A stretch of DNA of 64,000 bases from Mycolicibacterium porcinum (GTDB lineage Bacteria; Actinomycetota; Actinomycetes; Mycobacteriales; Mycobacteriaceae): the NCBI GenBank assembly GCA_001942045.1, contig MSTD01000029.1, positions 1-64,000 of the forward strand, written 5' to 3'. This document shows positions 15,940-24,515 of this stretch, piece by piece. Position 1 is the stretch's first letter. Each line of letters begins with the position of its first letter. Below the pieces are notes generated by a model, which saw nothing but the letters and a program-made list of their open reading frames with translations, had not been told where the DNA came from and did no database searches. A program made the position numbers and the translations under genes.

Positions 15940-18900
15940 GTGACCGACAGCGATCCGGATGGTTCGGGCACCGCGATGAATGCTCGGCGGCGATACCGCC
16001 GTTCGGCCGAACCGGCGGATTCCAGCGAGTACAGCGCGCGGTTGGCGGCGCTGGCGAGGTTCACGGTGAGGCACAAGACGCTGGTGATCGGCGCCTGGCT
16101 CGGCGTCGCGGTGGTGCTGGCACTGCTGTTTCCCCAATTGGAAACCGTGGTGCGCCAGCAATCGGCGGAGCTGCTCCCCCATGATGTGCCGTCGTTTCAG
16201 ACAGTGGACCGGATGAGCGCGGCGTTCGGCGAACAAGGTTCCAAGACCATGGTGTTCGTCGCGATGGAAGACCCCGCCGGGCTGACCCCCGCGACGCGGG
16301 AGCGCTACGAGGACCTGGTGGCGCGGCTACGCGGCGACACCGCCCACGTCTTGCTGGTTCAGGACCTGCTGGCCGACCCGATCACCGCGACGCAGGCGGT
16401 CAGCGCCGACCGCAAGGCCTGGTTTCTGCCGGTCGGGGTGGCCGGCACCCTGGGCGATCCCGCCGCCGCCGAATCCGTGCAAGCGGTGCGCGACATCGCC
16501 GCCGACGTGTTCGCCGGCACGTCGACCACCGCGTACGTCACCGGCCCGCCCGCCACGTTCAGCGACCAGATCGCGGCCGCCGAACACGACCTGGTGCTGA
16601 TTTCGATCGCCACCGCCGGCCTGATCGCGGTGATCCTGCTCATCGTGTACCGCTCGGTGTTCACCGCGCTGCTGCCACTGCTGGTGATCGCGGTGAGCCT
16701 GGTCGTCGGGCGCGGTGTGCTCTCGGCCCTGGGCCAGCTGGGAATGCCGGTCTCGCAATTCACCGTGGCGTTCATGACCGCGATCCTGCTGGGAGCCGGC
16801 ACCGACTACACGGTGTTTCTGATCAGCCGCTACCACGAACAGCGCCGCGCACAGGTGCCGCCCGAACAGGCCATCGTGCACGCCACCGCCAGCATCGGCC
16901 GGGTCATCCTGGCCTCGGCGGCCACCGTCGCCTTCGCATTCCTGGCCATGGTGTTCGCTCAACTGAGCGTGTTCGCCGCCCTCGGCCCGGCCTGCGCGGT
17001 GGCCGTCATGTTCGGATTCCTGGCCACCGTGACGCTGCTGCCACCGGTGCTGGCGCTGGCCGCCCGACGCGGCATCGGCGACCCCAAACCCGACCGCACC
17101 CGCCGCTACTGGAACCGCGTCGCGGTCGCGGTGGTCCGCCGACCCGTGCCCCTGCTGATCGCCAGCCTGGTCATCCTGCTGACCCTGGCCGCGGCCACAA
17201 CAACGATGAAGATCAGCTACGACGACCGCAAAGGCCAGCCCGCCACCACCGCCAGCAACCAGGGCTACCAACTACTCGACCGCCACTTCCCCAAAGACAT
17301 CGTCATCACCGAATTCCTCGTCGTGGAAAACCCCACCGACATGCGCACCGCAAAAGGGCTCGCCGACCTCGACGAAATGGCCTCCCGCGTCTCCCAGATC
17401 CCCGGCGTCACCACAGTGTCCGGCGTCACCCGCCCCACCGGAGCCCGCCTCGAACAAGCCCAACTCTCCTGGCAGAACGGCCAGATCGGCGACAAGATGG
17501 CCGGCGCCGTCGCCGACGGCAACGCCAGAAAAGACGACCTCGCCAAGCTCACCGCTGGCGCCGACCAACTCGCCGGCGGCCTGGCCCAACTCGACACCAC
17601 CCTGCGCACCGCCCTGACCCCCCTCACCGCGACACTCACCCAAGCCCAGTCCGCCGGCACCCAGATTCAACAGTTCCGGCCCCTGCTGCAACAACTTTCG
17701 GCCACCGCCCCCGGCGTCGACCGCGCCATCCAATCCGGTCCCGGGCTGCGCCCCCTGGCCGAACAAGCCCAACACGCCATCGCCGTCCTCGACCCCCTCA
17801 CCGGCGCCCTCAACACCTCCCCGTGGTGTGCCACCACACCCCAATGCGCCCAGATCCGCGACCAAGTCCAGACACTGGTGAGCTTGCGCGACAGCGGATT
17901 GTTCACCCAGATCGCCGAACTCGGCGATCGCTACAACCCCGACACCAACGCCACCGTCGCCGGCACCCTGGCCACCGTCCACACCGCGGTCACCTCCCTC
18001 AACAAAGCCTTCGCAACCCTCGGAGACCCCGCCGACCTGGCCGGCAACATCCGACGCCTCCAAGACGGCATCAGCCAACTCGCCTCAGGCGCCCAAGCAC
18101 TGGCCACCGGCGTCCACGCACTGGCCGACAGCAACATCGAAATGCTGTCCGGGATGAGCCAGATCGCCACCCAACTCCAAAACGCCGCCCGCGCCACCGC
18201 CAACTCGGACTCCTCCAGCGGCTTCTACCTGCCCGCCAACACCTTCCAAAACCGCCAATTCACCGATATGGCAAAACAATTCCTCTCCCCAGACGGAAAA
18301 ACCGCACGCTTTGCCATCGAAACCAGCCACGACCCCTACAGCGCCGAAGCAACCCGCCTCGCACACGAAATCACCGACGTCGCCAACGCCGCACGCCCCA
18401 ACACCTCACTGCACCAAGCCACCGTCTCCGTTGCCGGGTTCCCCGCCGTCAACTCCGACATCCAACGACTGCTGCGAGCCGACTTCACCCAACTCGCCCT
18501 CGCCACACTGCTCATCGTCGGACTCATCCTCGTCCTACTACTGCGCGCCCTGCTCGCCCCGCTCTACCTGCTCGGCACCGTCGTGCTCAACTACCTGGCC
18601 TCACTGGGCATCGGCGTCCTCATCTTCCAATGGGGACTCGGACACGAAATCGCCTGGCCAGTACCACTACTCGCGTTCATCATCCTGGTCGCAGTCGGCG
18701 CCGACTACAACATGCTGCTCGTCTCACGACTACGCGAAGAATCAGGACACAACATCCGCGTCGGCGTACTGCGCACCGTCGCCAACACCGGCTCCGTCAT
18801 CACCTCAGCCGGCCTCATCTTCGCCGCCAGCATGTTCGGCCTCATGGTCGGCTCAGTGGCCATCATGATCCAAGCCGGCCTCATCATCGGCTGCGGACTC

Positions 18901-19047
18901 CTACTCGACACCTTCCTCGTGCGCACCCTCACTGTCCCCGCCATCGCCACACTCCTACGCGAAGCCAGCTGGTGGCCCCAACGAGCCACCCACCGCCCAA
19001 CAACCACCAGCCACTCCACACCACCACAACTAGCCACCCGCCATTAA
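15940..19047 (+). CDS. MmpL-type RND transporter carried by the transposon
   Basis: 1035 residues. Two MMPL halves each have a periplasmic loop and a membrane bundle. The proton-relay Asp-Tyr pairs are seen in LGAGTDYTVFLISRYHE and VGADYNMLLVSRLREE. The loop of the second half is long and helical (about residues 520-780), probably coiled coil. No MmpS partner is present. The GTG start follows GGAGGGG. Codon choice changes within the gene: from about 17.2 kb the sense strand becomes poor in G, with many CAA, GAA and CTA codons. The substrate is unknown; a lipid or amphiphilic drug is likely from the family. Confidence 0.92.
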   Translation: MTDSDPDGSGTAMNARRRYRRSAEPADSSEYSARLAALARFTVRHKTLVIGAWLGVAVVLALLFPQLETVVRQQSAELLPHDVPSFQTVDRMSAAFGEQGSKTMVFVAMEDPAGLTPATRERYEDLVARLRGDTAHVLLVQDLLADPITATQAVSADRKAWFLPVGVAGTLGDPAAAESVQAVRDIAADVFAGTSTTAYVTGPPATFSDQIAAAEHDLVLISIATAGLIAVILLIVYRSVFTALLPLLVIAVSLVVGRGVLSALGQLGMPVSQFTVAFMTAILLGAGTDYTVFLISRYHEQRRAQVPPEQAIVHATASIGRVILASAATVAFAFLAMVFAQLSVFAALGPACAVAVMFGFLATVTLLPPVLALAARRGIGDPKPDRTRRYWNRVAVAVVRRPVPLLIASLVILLTLAAATTTMKISYDDRKGQPATTASNQGYQLLDRHFPKDIVITEFLVVENPTDMRTAKGLADLDEMASRVSQIPGVTTVSGVTRPTGARLEQAQLSWQNGQIGDKMAGAVADGNARKDDLAKLTAGADQLAGGLAQLDTTLRTALTPLTATLTQAQSAGTQIQQFRPLLQQLSATAPGVDRAIQSGPGLRPLAEQAQHAIAVLDPLTGALNTSPWCATTPQCAQIRDQVQTLVSLRDSGLFTQIAELGDRYNPDTNATVAGTLATVHTAVTSLNKAFATLGDPADLAGNIRRLQDGISQLASGAQALATGVHALADSNIEMLSGMSQIATQLQNAARATANSDSSSGFYLPANTFQNRQFTDMAKQFLSPDGKTARFAIETSHDPYSAEATRLAHEITDVANAARPNTSLHQATVSVAGFPAVNSDIQRLLRADFTQLALATLLIVGLILVLLLRALLAPLYLLGTVVLNYLASLGIGVLIFQWGLGHEIAWPVPLLAFIILVAVGADYNMLLVSRLREESGHNIRVGVLRTVANTGSVITSAGLIFAASMFGLMVGSVAIMIQAGLIIGCGLLLDTFLVRTLTVPAIATLLREASWWPQRATHRPTTTSHSTPPQLATRH

Positions 19048-19259
19048 GAACCAACACCCGCACCCACCCCCAACAAGTCACCGCACCCGTCACCGACGGC
19101 AGCCCGCCATGATGGCGGCGACGAAGCGACGGGCTCCCGAACCATCGCGCCAGCCAGACCGCACCAACCAACCCCTAACCGGAAACACCGGCAGCCCAGC
19201 CTGTTACCCATCACGCCAAGCCAGGCCAACTCGCCTCAGCGGGAACAACAGTGAACATC

Positions 19260-19278
19260 AGAATCTGACCCCAGATAA
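19260..19278 (-). repeat. Right terminal inverted repeat of the transposon
   Basis: Read inward on the minus strand it is TTATCTGGGGTCAGATTCT, matching the left end at 16 of 19 positions. The 210 bases between it and the MmpL stop hold no gene I can support. Confidence 0.8.
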
Positions 19279-19983
19279 CTGCTCGAATCCGGCACCCATC
19301 TTGTGCACGCTGACCACGCACACATCCGCGCCGGCGTTCATCGCCCACGTCGGCAGGTCTTCGTGGAAGGGCAGATGCGCGCCCCACGCCTCGTCGACGA
19401 TCAGCGGCTTGCCCCGGCTGTGGCAGATCTCGGCGATGCCCTCGATGTCGGCGCAGGTGCCGTACGGGCTGGGGCTGACGATCAGCGCCGCGGCGGCGTC
19501 CGGGTGCCGCTGCCAGGCCTGCTCCACCTGCTGCGGCGACGGCGGGTGCGACAGGTGGCGCTCGGCGTCCCATTGCGGGGTGATCCAGCGCGGCGTCAAG
19601 CCCGAGAAGATCAACCCTGCCACCACCGACTTGTGACTGTCGCGGCTGAGCAGCAGGCTGCCGTCACATCCGGCGACGGCCATCATCGCGGCCTTGACCG
19701 AGAGCGAACTTCCGCACGTGGAGAACCACGCCACTCGCGCCCCCACCGCCTCGGCCATCCAGTCCTCGGCCCGCTTGAGATAGCCGTTGCTCATCCGCCG
19801 GTCATCGAGACCGCCGCTGGCCAGAACATCGCTGAAGAACGGCTCACGCCCCAGGACCTGCAGCACCCGCCGGTCGACACCGCGCCCCTGTCGATGCCCC
19901 GGCGGCGAGAACCCGTACCGATTGGAATTGTGGTAGTCGTTTAGCGCGTCAAGCAGCGGTGCCGCGCCCTGGTCGCCGGTCAT
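19279..19983 (-). pseudogene. Orn/Lys/Arg decarboxylase, N-terminal fragment (split by transposon)
   Basis: 235 codons of a PLP-dependent fold type I decarboxylase. The substrate/PLP region HNSNRYGFSPPGHRQG opens the fragment, FSTCGSSLSVKAAMM follows, the Asp of IVDEAWGAHLPF is present, and the PLP lysine is K228 in VSVHKMGAGFEQ. After Q235 the frame enters the element and stops 6 codons later at 19258-19260. The other 252 codons are at 6250-7008. The start overlaps the MFS gene by 35 bases, so this was the last gene of that operon. The full protein would convert a basic amino acid to its amine. Confidence 0.92.
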
Positions 19984-21094
19984 GGCGCATGAGTACCCAC
20001 ATCAACCCGACCCCCACACACGCGGCCGTCATCACGGCGAACGCCGTCGGGAACGAGAACGAGGTGGCCAGCGCCCCGACGGCCAGCGACCCCAGCCCGG
20101 TGCCCGCGTCGAACCCGACGTTCCAGGCCACGCTGACCGCGCCACGGGCATGCTCCCCGGTGGCGGCGAAGGCCTGCACCAACGTGAGATTCTGCAGCGC
20201 ACCGTAGGCGGTGCCCAGCAGGGCACAGCCGAGGATCACCAACCAACCGCCCGCGGCGATACCCACGGCGATCACCGCCAACCCGACCGCTCCCACGCCG
20301 AGCATCGGGGCGATGAACCCCGCGGGCCCGTGACGATCGGCCACCCCACCGATCAACCACCGCGCCAGTGCCGCCGTGCCCGTCATGGCGAGCAGCGCAC
20401 CCAACGCGGTCGTCGCACCACCCAGTTGGGGAGCGAAGGTCAGGATCCCACCGCCGGCCGCGGTGATCACCACGAGCGAGGCGATCGGACCAACCAGCCC
20501 GCGCGCACCGTCGAGACGATCTTCATGGGGCTCGTCCACCAACGTCGGCGCCGGACGGGTGAACGCCAGCGGCACCGCGAGCAGCGGTGCCGCAGACAAC
20601 ACGAATACCAGCTGATACCCGATATTCTCGGCCAGCCACGGCGCCAGCGGCGTCAACACGAATTGCGGTGCCGCGATGGACAGTCCGTACGCCCCGATCG
20701 CACGGCCGCGACGCTCCTGCGAGATCAACGCGGCGATACCCCTGACGCTGCAGACCGTCAGAATGCCGAACCCCAACCCGCGCAGCGCCGCCAGAAGCAG
20801 CACCTGCCAAAGGGATCCGGTCAGCAGATGCGCCACTGCCGGGATGCCCAGCAGCATGAGCCCGAGCGCCTGCGTGGCGGCCCAGCCCACCCGCCGCAGC
20901 AGCCAGCCGACCATCAGCTGCGCGATGACGGTGAACAGCATGAGCACGCTGTTGACCGCTCCGGCGCCCAGATTGTCGGCGCCGATGTGCACTGCCCACA
21001 TCGGGGCGGCCGGCAGTAGCAGGGAAAACCCGGAGAATCCCAGTGCGGCACACGCCAACAACGCCGGCATGCCCGGCACCCGCCACACGCTCAC
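19949..21094 (-). CDS. Major facilitator superfamily transporter
   Basis: 381 residues with about 12 predicted membrane segments; the loop MVGWLLRRVGWAATQ corresponds to the family's A-like motif. I start it at GTG 21094, which overlaps the amidohydrolase stop as GTGA. A longer frame to 21190 adds only an arginine-rich, non-conserved stretch. It lies between the amidohydrolase and the decarboxylase in one operon, so it may move their substrate or an amine product. The substrate cannot be read from sequence. Confidence 0.87.
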   Translation of the reverse strand: MSVWRVPGMPALLACAALGFSGFSLLLPAAPMWAVHIGADNLGAGAVNSVLMLFTVIAQLMVGWLLRRVGWAATQALGLMLLGIPAVAHLLTGSLWQVLLLAALRGLGFGILTVCSVRGIAALISQERRGRAIGAYGLSIAAPQFVLTPLAPWLAENIGYQLVFVLSAAPLLAVPLAFTRPAPTLVDEPHEDRLDGARGLVGPIASLVVITAAGGGILTFAPQLGGATTALGALLAMTGTAALARWLIGGVADRHGPAGFIAPMLGVGAVGLAVIAVGIAAGGWLVILGCALLGTAYGALQNLTLVQAFAATGEHARGAVSVAWNVGFDAGTGLGSLAVGALATSFSFPTAFAVMTAACVGVGLMWVLMRHDRRPGRGTAA

Positions 21095-22368
21095 CGTTCG
21101 AACACCACCGCACCGCCGACGATGGTGGCCGCCACCAGATCGGCGTCGAGGGCGTCGACCACGCGCTGCGGGGATCCCGCCAGCAGGCACAAGTCACCAG
21201 GCTCACCGGGACCGATGCGCCGTGGCCGGGACGGATTCTCGGCGCTACCGAGGAACAATGTCAGCGCCCGCCGTCCCGATATCCGCTCGACCGGGTTGAG
21301 CACCGCACCGCCCGGGGTCCGCCGGTGCACGGCCGCCCGCATCGCGGCCCACGGGTCGGAGGCGCCGAACGGTGCATCGGTGGACAGCGCCACCGGCACA
21401 CCCGCGGCCAGCAAGGTCGCCAGCCGCCAGAGCTGATCCTGTTCGGCGGCAGGTACATCCATGCGGTATTGGTCTCCCCGCTCGGCCACGAAGTTGGGTT
21501 GGGTCACCACCGTGATCCCGAGCGCGACGAGGTCCGCGATGCAGTCCTGGGGCACCATCGCGGCGTGCTCGATCCGGTCGGCCGGATGGCTGCCCGCGTC
21601 GCGGAGCGCGGCGATCGTGACGACGAGTTGGGCGGCGGTCACGCAATGCACCGCCACCGGCTCACCGGCCCGGTGCCGTTCGGCGATCCAGGTCGTCAAC
21701 TCGTCCAGGTCGAGCCCGTCGTCGTGCAGGATGCGCTTGCCCGGGGCGAGGTAATGCACACGTTGCCGCAGGCCTGTGGGGCGATCGTCGGGCTGCAGGT
21801 CGGGAGTGGCATCGGTGACGCCGGTGACGCCGTAGCGGGCCAGCCGAGTGCTGAACTCTGCGACCGCAGCGGGTCTCCGTTCGAGGGCCTCCGTCCAGGT
21901 TCGATCGGCGCTGCGGAGCCGACCGTCGGGATGATCGTCCAGACCCAGCGCGGCCAGGCCCGGCGAATTCACCGTCCACAACACGCCACTGCGATGTTGC
22001 ACGCGCACCGGCACAGCGGGGGCCAACCGGTCCAACACGCGCCGGTCGAGTGGGCCGGCCACCGCCTCGTGATAGCCCACCGCCCGAATCCAGCCGTCAC
22101 TGCCCACTACTGCGGCCGTCAACACGCTGGACAGGGCGGCCGCGTCGGCCACCTCGGCAGGGCCGACCCGGACCGAATCCTGCTCGGCCGCAGCCGAGTA
22201 CACGTGCAGATGATGATCGTGCAACCCCGGAATCACGGTGCCGAACGCGGCGTCGAGCACCCGTTCGCCCGGATCGGGTGTCAGCGCTTGCGCGACTTCG
22301 TCGATGGTGTCGCCGACCCGGATGTCAGCCACCGCGCCGTCCAGCAGAGTCGCTCGACGAATCAGCAT
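21091..22368 (-). CDS. Amidohydrolase family protein (YtcJ-like, amidohydro_3)
   Basis: 425 residues of the metal-dependent amidohydrolase superfamily. The first metal motif is HDHHLH after VIPGL. A late HCVTAAQ, an IEHAAMV segment, and the closing Asp in LSTDAPF follow. It probably cleaves a C-N bond in an amide or cyclic substrate in the cytoplasm. It overlaps the CoA-transferase gene by 7 bases and the permease gene by 4, so it is translated within the same operon. Substrate unknown. Confidence 0.87.
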   Translation of the reverse strand: MLIRRATLLDGAVADIRVGDTIDEVAQALTPDPGERVLDAAFGTVIPGLHDHHLHVYSAAAEQDSVRVGPAEVADAAALSSVLTAAVVGSDGWIRAVGYHEAVAGPLDRRVLDRLAPAVPVRVQHRSGVLWTVNSPGLAALGLDDHPDGRLRSADRTWTEALERRPAAVAEFSTRLARYGVTGVTDATPDLQPDDRPTGLRQRVHYLAPGKRILHDDGLDLDELTTWIAERHRAGEPVAVHCVTAAQLVVTIAALRDAGSHPADRIEHAAMVPQDCIADLVALGITVVTQPNFVAERGDQYRMDVPAAEQDQLWRLATLLAAGVPVALSTDAPFGASDPWAAMRAAVHRRTPGGAVLNPVERISGRRALTLFLGSAENPSRPRRIGPGEPGDLCLLAGSPQRVVDALDADLVAATIVGGAVVFER

Positions 22369-23474
22369 GGGGCGTCGATCCGTTCGTCGACCAACCGGTG
22401 GACCACGTCGTTATCGGCGCCCAAGTCCCGGCCGTGTAGGCCCACAGTGGGTCGTACCGGGACGACGCCGACACCATCGTCGTCACCGGAGCGGTATCCG
22501 GCAGCCACCGCCGCCATCGAGAATTCGATCAGTTCACCACCGCCGCGGCCCCGCGACTCCGCCACCGCGGCCGCGGCCTGCAGCCCGGTGAGCGGGTCTG
22601 CGATGGCGTCACCACTGAATACCGGTGTGCCCTGGCGGTATCCGACCAGACCCCCGGAGACCGCGGCGTCGTCGCCGAACGCCACCCAGTCGGCCCTCTC
22701 CCCTTCGGTGCCGTGCCCGGTGATGCGCAGCCAGATCCGTCCGGGCCGGGCTGCGACGACGTCGGGCCCCAGCCCGCGACGGGCGAGGGCGGCCGGCCGT
22801 GAGGCCTCGATCACCACATCGGCCACCTGGATCAGCGCGGCCAGGTCCCGGGAATCGTCGAAATCGACTGCATACGAGAGTTTTCCGCCGTTCATCCAGT
22901 CGAAGAACTGCGGCGCCCCGGCCCGGGTGCCGTCCGGCCGGCTCGAAGTTTCCACCTTGACCACGGTGGCCCCGGCCCGGGCCAGCAGCTGTCCGCACAG
23001 CGGACCGGCCCACATCGACGACAGGTCGGCCACCAGTGTTCCGGCCAGCGAGCCGGTCTGGGTAGGCCACAGTTGGCTCACCGCCGGCGCCGCGGGCGCG
23101 GTTTCCCCCAGCACCCCGACCGGCAATCCGAGCAGACGGGCCCGTCCGGCCAGCTCGGCGGCGGAGTTCCCCGCCGCCCAGCCCTGGACCGCGGGCCACG
23201 GATCGTCGTCCACCCAATCCACCTGCAGCAGTGCGGGAATCGCCGCGACATCATCGGGACGCGAGAGCGTCAGCGCGCACCACCCGTCCCGGGTGGCCAG
23301 CAGGCGGGTCGCCCCGCCCGCCGACACCTGGCCCTGGGGTGCGATGTTCAGCAGGGCGGCGCGGCCCGTGAGCAGTTCGATGGCGTCGACCGCCACACCG
23401 GTATGCATGGTGAAATCGTCGGCGACCACCTGGGCCTGCCGCAGCAAGCCCCGGGGAATCGTCAACGGTGTCAT
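22362..23474 (-). CDS. Family III CoA transferase (CaiB/BaiF) homologue
   Basis: 370 residues. The family core is seen as LVADLSSMWAGPLCGQLLARAGATVVKVE followed by FFDWMNGGKLSYAVD and LIQVADVVIEASRP (positions about 165-270). The usual catalytic Asp of the family lies in the ADVV(I)E region, which here reads ADVVIEASRP, so a classical Asp nucleophile is not evident and activity may differ. It overlaps its neighbours by 1 and 7 bases. It would move CoA between carboxylic acids in the pathway served by this operon. Confidence 0.83.
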   Translation of the reverse strand: MTPLTIPRGLLRQAQVVADDFTMHTGVAVDAIELLTGRAALLNIAPQGQVSAGGATRLLATRDGWCALTLSRPDDVAAIPALLQVDWVDDDPWPAVQGWAAGNSAAELAGRARLLGLPVGVLGETAPAAPAVSQLWPTQTGSLAGTLVADLSSMWAGPLCGQLLARAGATVVKVETSSRPDGTRAGAPQFFDWMNGGKLSYAVDFDDSRDLAALIQVADVVIEASRPAALARRGLGPDVVAARPGRIWLRITGHGTEGERADWVAFGDDAAVSGGLVGYRQGTPVFSGDAIADPLTGLQAAAAVAESRGRGGGELIEFSMAAVAAGYRSGDDDGVGVVPVRPTVGLHGRDLGADNDVVHRLVDERIDAPC

Positions 23475-24454
23475 CAGAACTGCAGTGCGCTGAACCGCCA
23501 GTCCAGCACCTGGCGATCGTCACCACCGTCGGGCCCAGCGGCCGCATAGACCAGTGAGCGCAGTGTGAGCACGCCAGCGTCGGCCGATTCCACGTGCAGC
23601 TCGCTGAACAGGGTGTCGCCCTCGTGCACCGGGCCAGTGTGGTCGCAGGACTCCCAACCCAGCACGGTGGCCAGGTTCGGCAACAGCCGACTGGCCTGTG
23701 CCAGGGCCAGCCCGATGGTGTGCCCGCCGTACACCAGGCGCTCACCACCTACGCGCCGATCATGATGGGTGGCAGCGATGTTCAGCGTCAGCCGGGCCAG
23801 TTCCGGGGCGCTGCTCACCACGTCGGCGGTGCTGTGCAGAACCGCCCCGGCCAGAGCGGGATCGAAGTGAGGGCCAGGCACCCGGGACCGGAAAGCCTCC
23901 GCATCCCATCCGGCCGTGGGGTTGGGCGCGGTGGCACCGGCCCCGATCGCCGACAGGTCATCGGCGTGTCCGGTGTCGACGTCATCTCCGGACAGCGGCA
24001 ACATCGCGCAGCGGTAGAAGTCGAGAACCTTGCGGTCCAACTGGTCGACAGTGGTCATCCGCAGCGCCGCCAGGCCGGTGGCCGCCCGGCCCGGTTTCGC
24101 CGAATTCTGTTTGAGACCAACCACTTCGGTGCGGGTATACAAAGTGTCACCAATCACCGGGTAGCGGTGGAACGCCAGCCCACGGTAGAACAGGTTGGCC
24201 TTCACCCGTTGCGTCACCAACGTGCTCTGACCGATCGCCACGTCGCAGACCAGCGCGGGATGCGCCAGCGGCCCCGGCTCCCCGGTCACCGTGGTGGCCA
24301 GTTCGGCGTCGAGCGCCAACCGCAGCCGGTCACCGAGGATGGCCTGGTGCGCCGCGGCCGCACCTGCGGTCAGCGTCATCGCCGGTGCGGTGTCGAATAC
24401 CTGGCCGACCTGCAGATCGTCGAAGTACGGGCCACCGTGTTTCACATCTCGCAC
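23474..24454 (-). CDS. MaoC-like double-hotdog hydratase (Rv0216-like)
   Basis: 326 residues forming two tandem hotdog domains. The first begins YFDDLQVGQVFDTAP; the second contains VYGGHTIGLALAQASRLLPN, a hydratase-like segment. M. tuberculosis Rv0216, whose double-hotdog structure is known, sits in the same place relative to fadD4 and pckA. It probably hydrates an enoyl-CoA or a related thioester. It shares one base with the next gene and begins 61 bases after the enoyl-CoA hydratase gene. Confidence 0.85.
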   Translation of the reverse strand: MRDVKHGGPYFDDLQVGQVFDTAPAMTLTAGAAAAHQAILGDRLRLALDAELATTVTGEPGPLAHPALVCDVAIGQSTLVTQRVKANLFYRGLAFHRYPVIGDTLYTRTEVVGLKQNSAKPGRAATGLAALRMTTVDQLDRKVLDFYRCAMLPLSGDDVDTGHADDLSAIGAGATAPNPTAGWDAEAFRSRVPGPHFDPALAGAVLHSTADVVSSAPELARLTLNIAATHHDRRVGGERLVYGGHTIGLALAQASRLLPNLATVLGWESCDHTGPVHEGDTLFSELHVESADAGVLTLRSLVYAAAGPDGGDDRQVLDWRFSALQF

Positions 24455-24515
24455 TATGCCAGTTACCCCCGTTGATCCTGCGGCTAGGGCGTGGAAGTAC
24501 GAGAAGGCATCGCCC

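Larger units (their letters stand above)
7015..19278 (+). mobile_element. Tn554-like tyrosine-recombinase transposon, 12,264 bp
   Basis: The limits are set by three facts. Host decarboxylase coding sequence stops at 7008 and resumes at 19279. The ends are inverted repeats, TTATCAGGGG against TTATCTGGGG read inward, with similarity continuing to 19 bp. The interior encodes a tnpA-tnpB-tnpC trio as in Tn554. There is no target duplication, as expected for conservative recombination. Order of contents: two palindromes, unknown protein, XRE-ImmA/IrrE protein, tnpABC, three hairpins, then cargo of TetR, thioesterase, TetR, small protein and MmpL. Membership of the Tn554 group is inferred from gene order; terminal inverted repeats are not typical of Tn554 itself. 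Confidence 0.88.

Noticed and set aside
17823..19112. 429-codon frame inside the cargo MmpL gene, considered as a frameshifted part of it
   Set aside because: The main frame continues through both MMPL halves to 19047 with all motifs in order. The other frame is an Arg/His/Pro-rich shadow of the C-rich codons.
7015..19278. The 12-kb insertion as a prophage or integrative plasmid
   Set aside because: No structural, replication, packaging or conjugation gene is present. The three-gene recombinase set matches a transposon, and the target is a protein gene rather than a tRNA gene.
19258..19983. A stand-alone short PLP protein
   Set aside because: The reading stops abruptly after the PLP lysine region, and its missing half is found intact at 6250-7008. 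This is a split gene, not a small enzyme.
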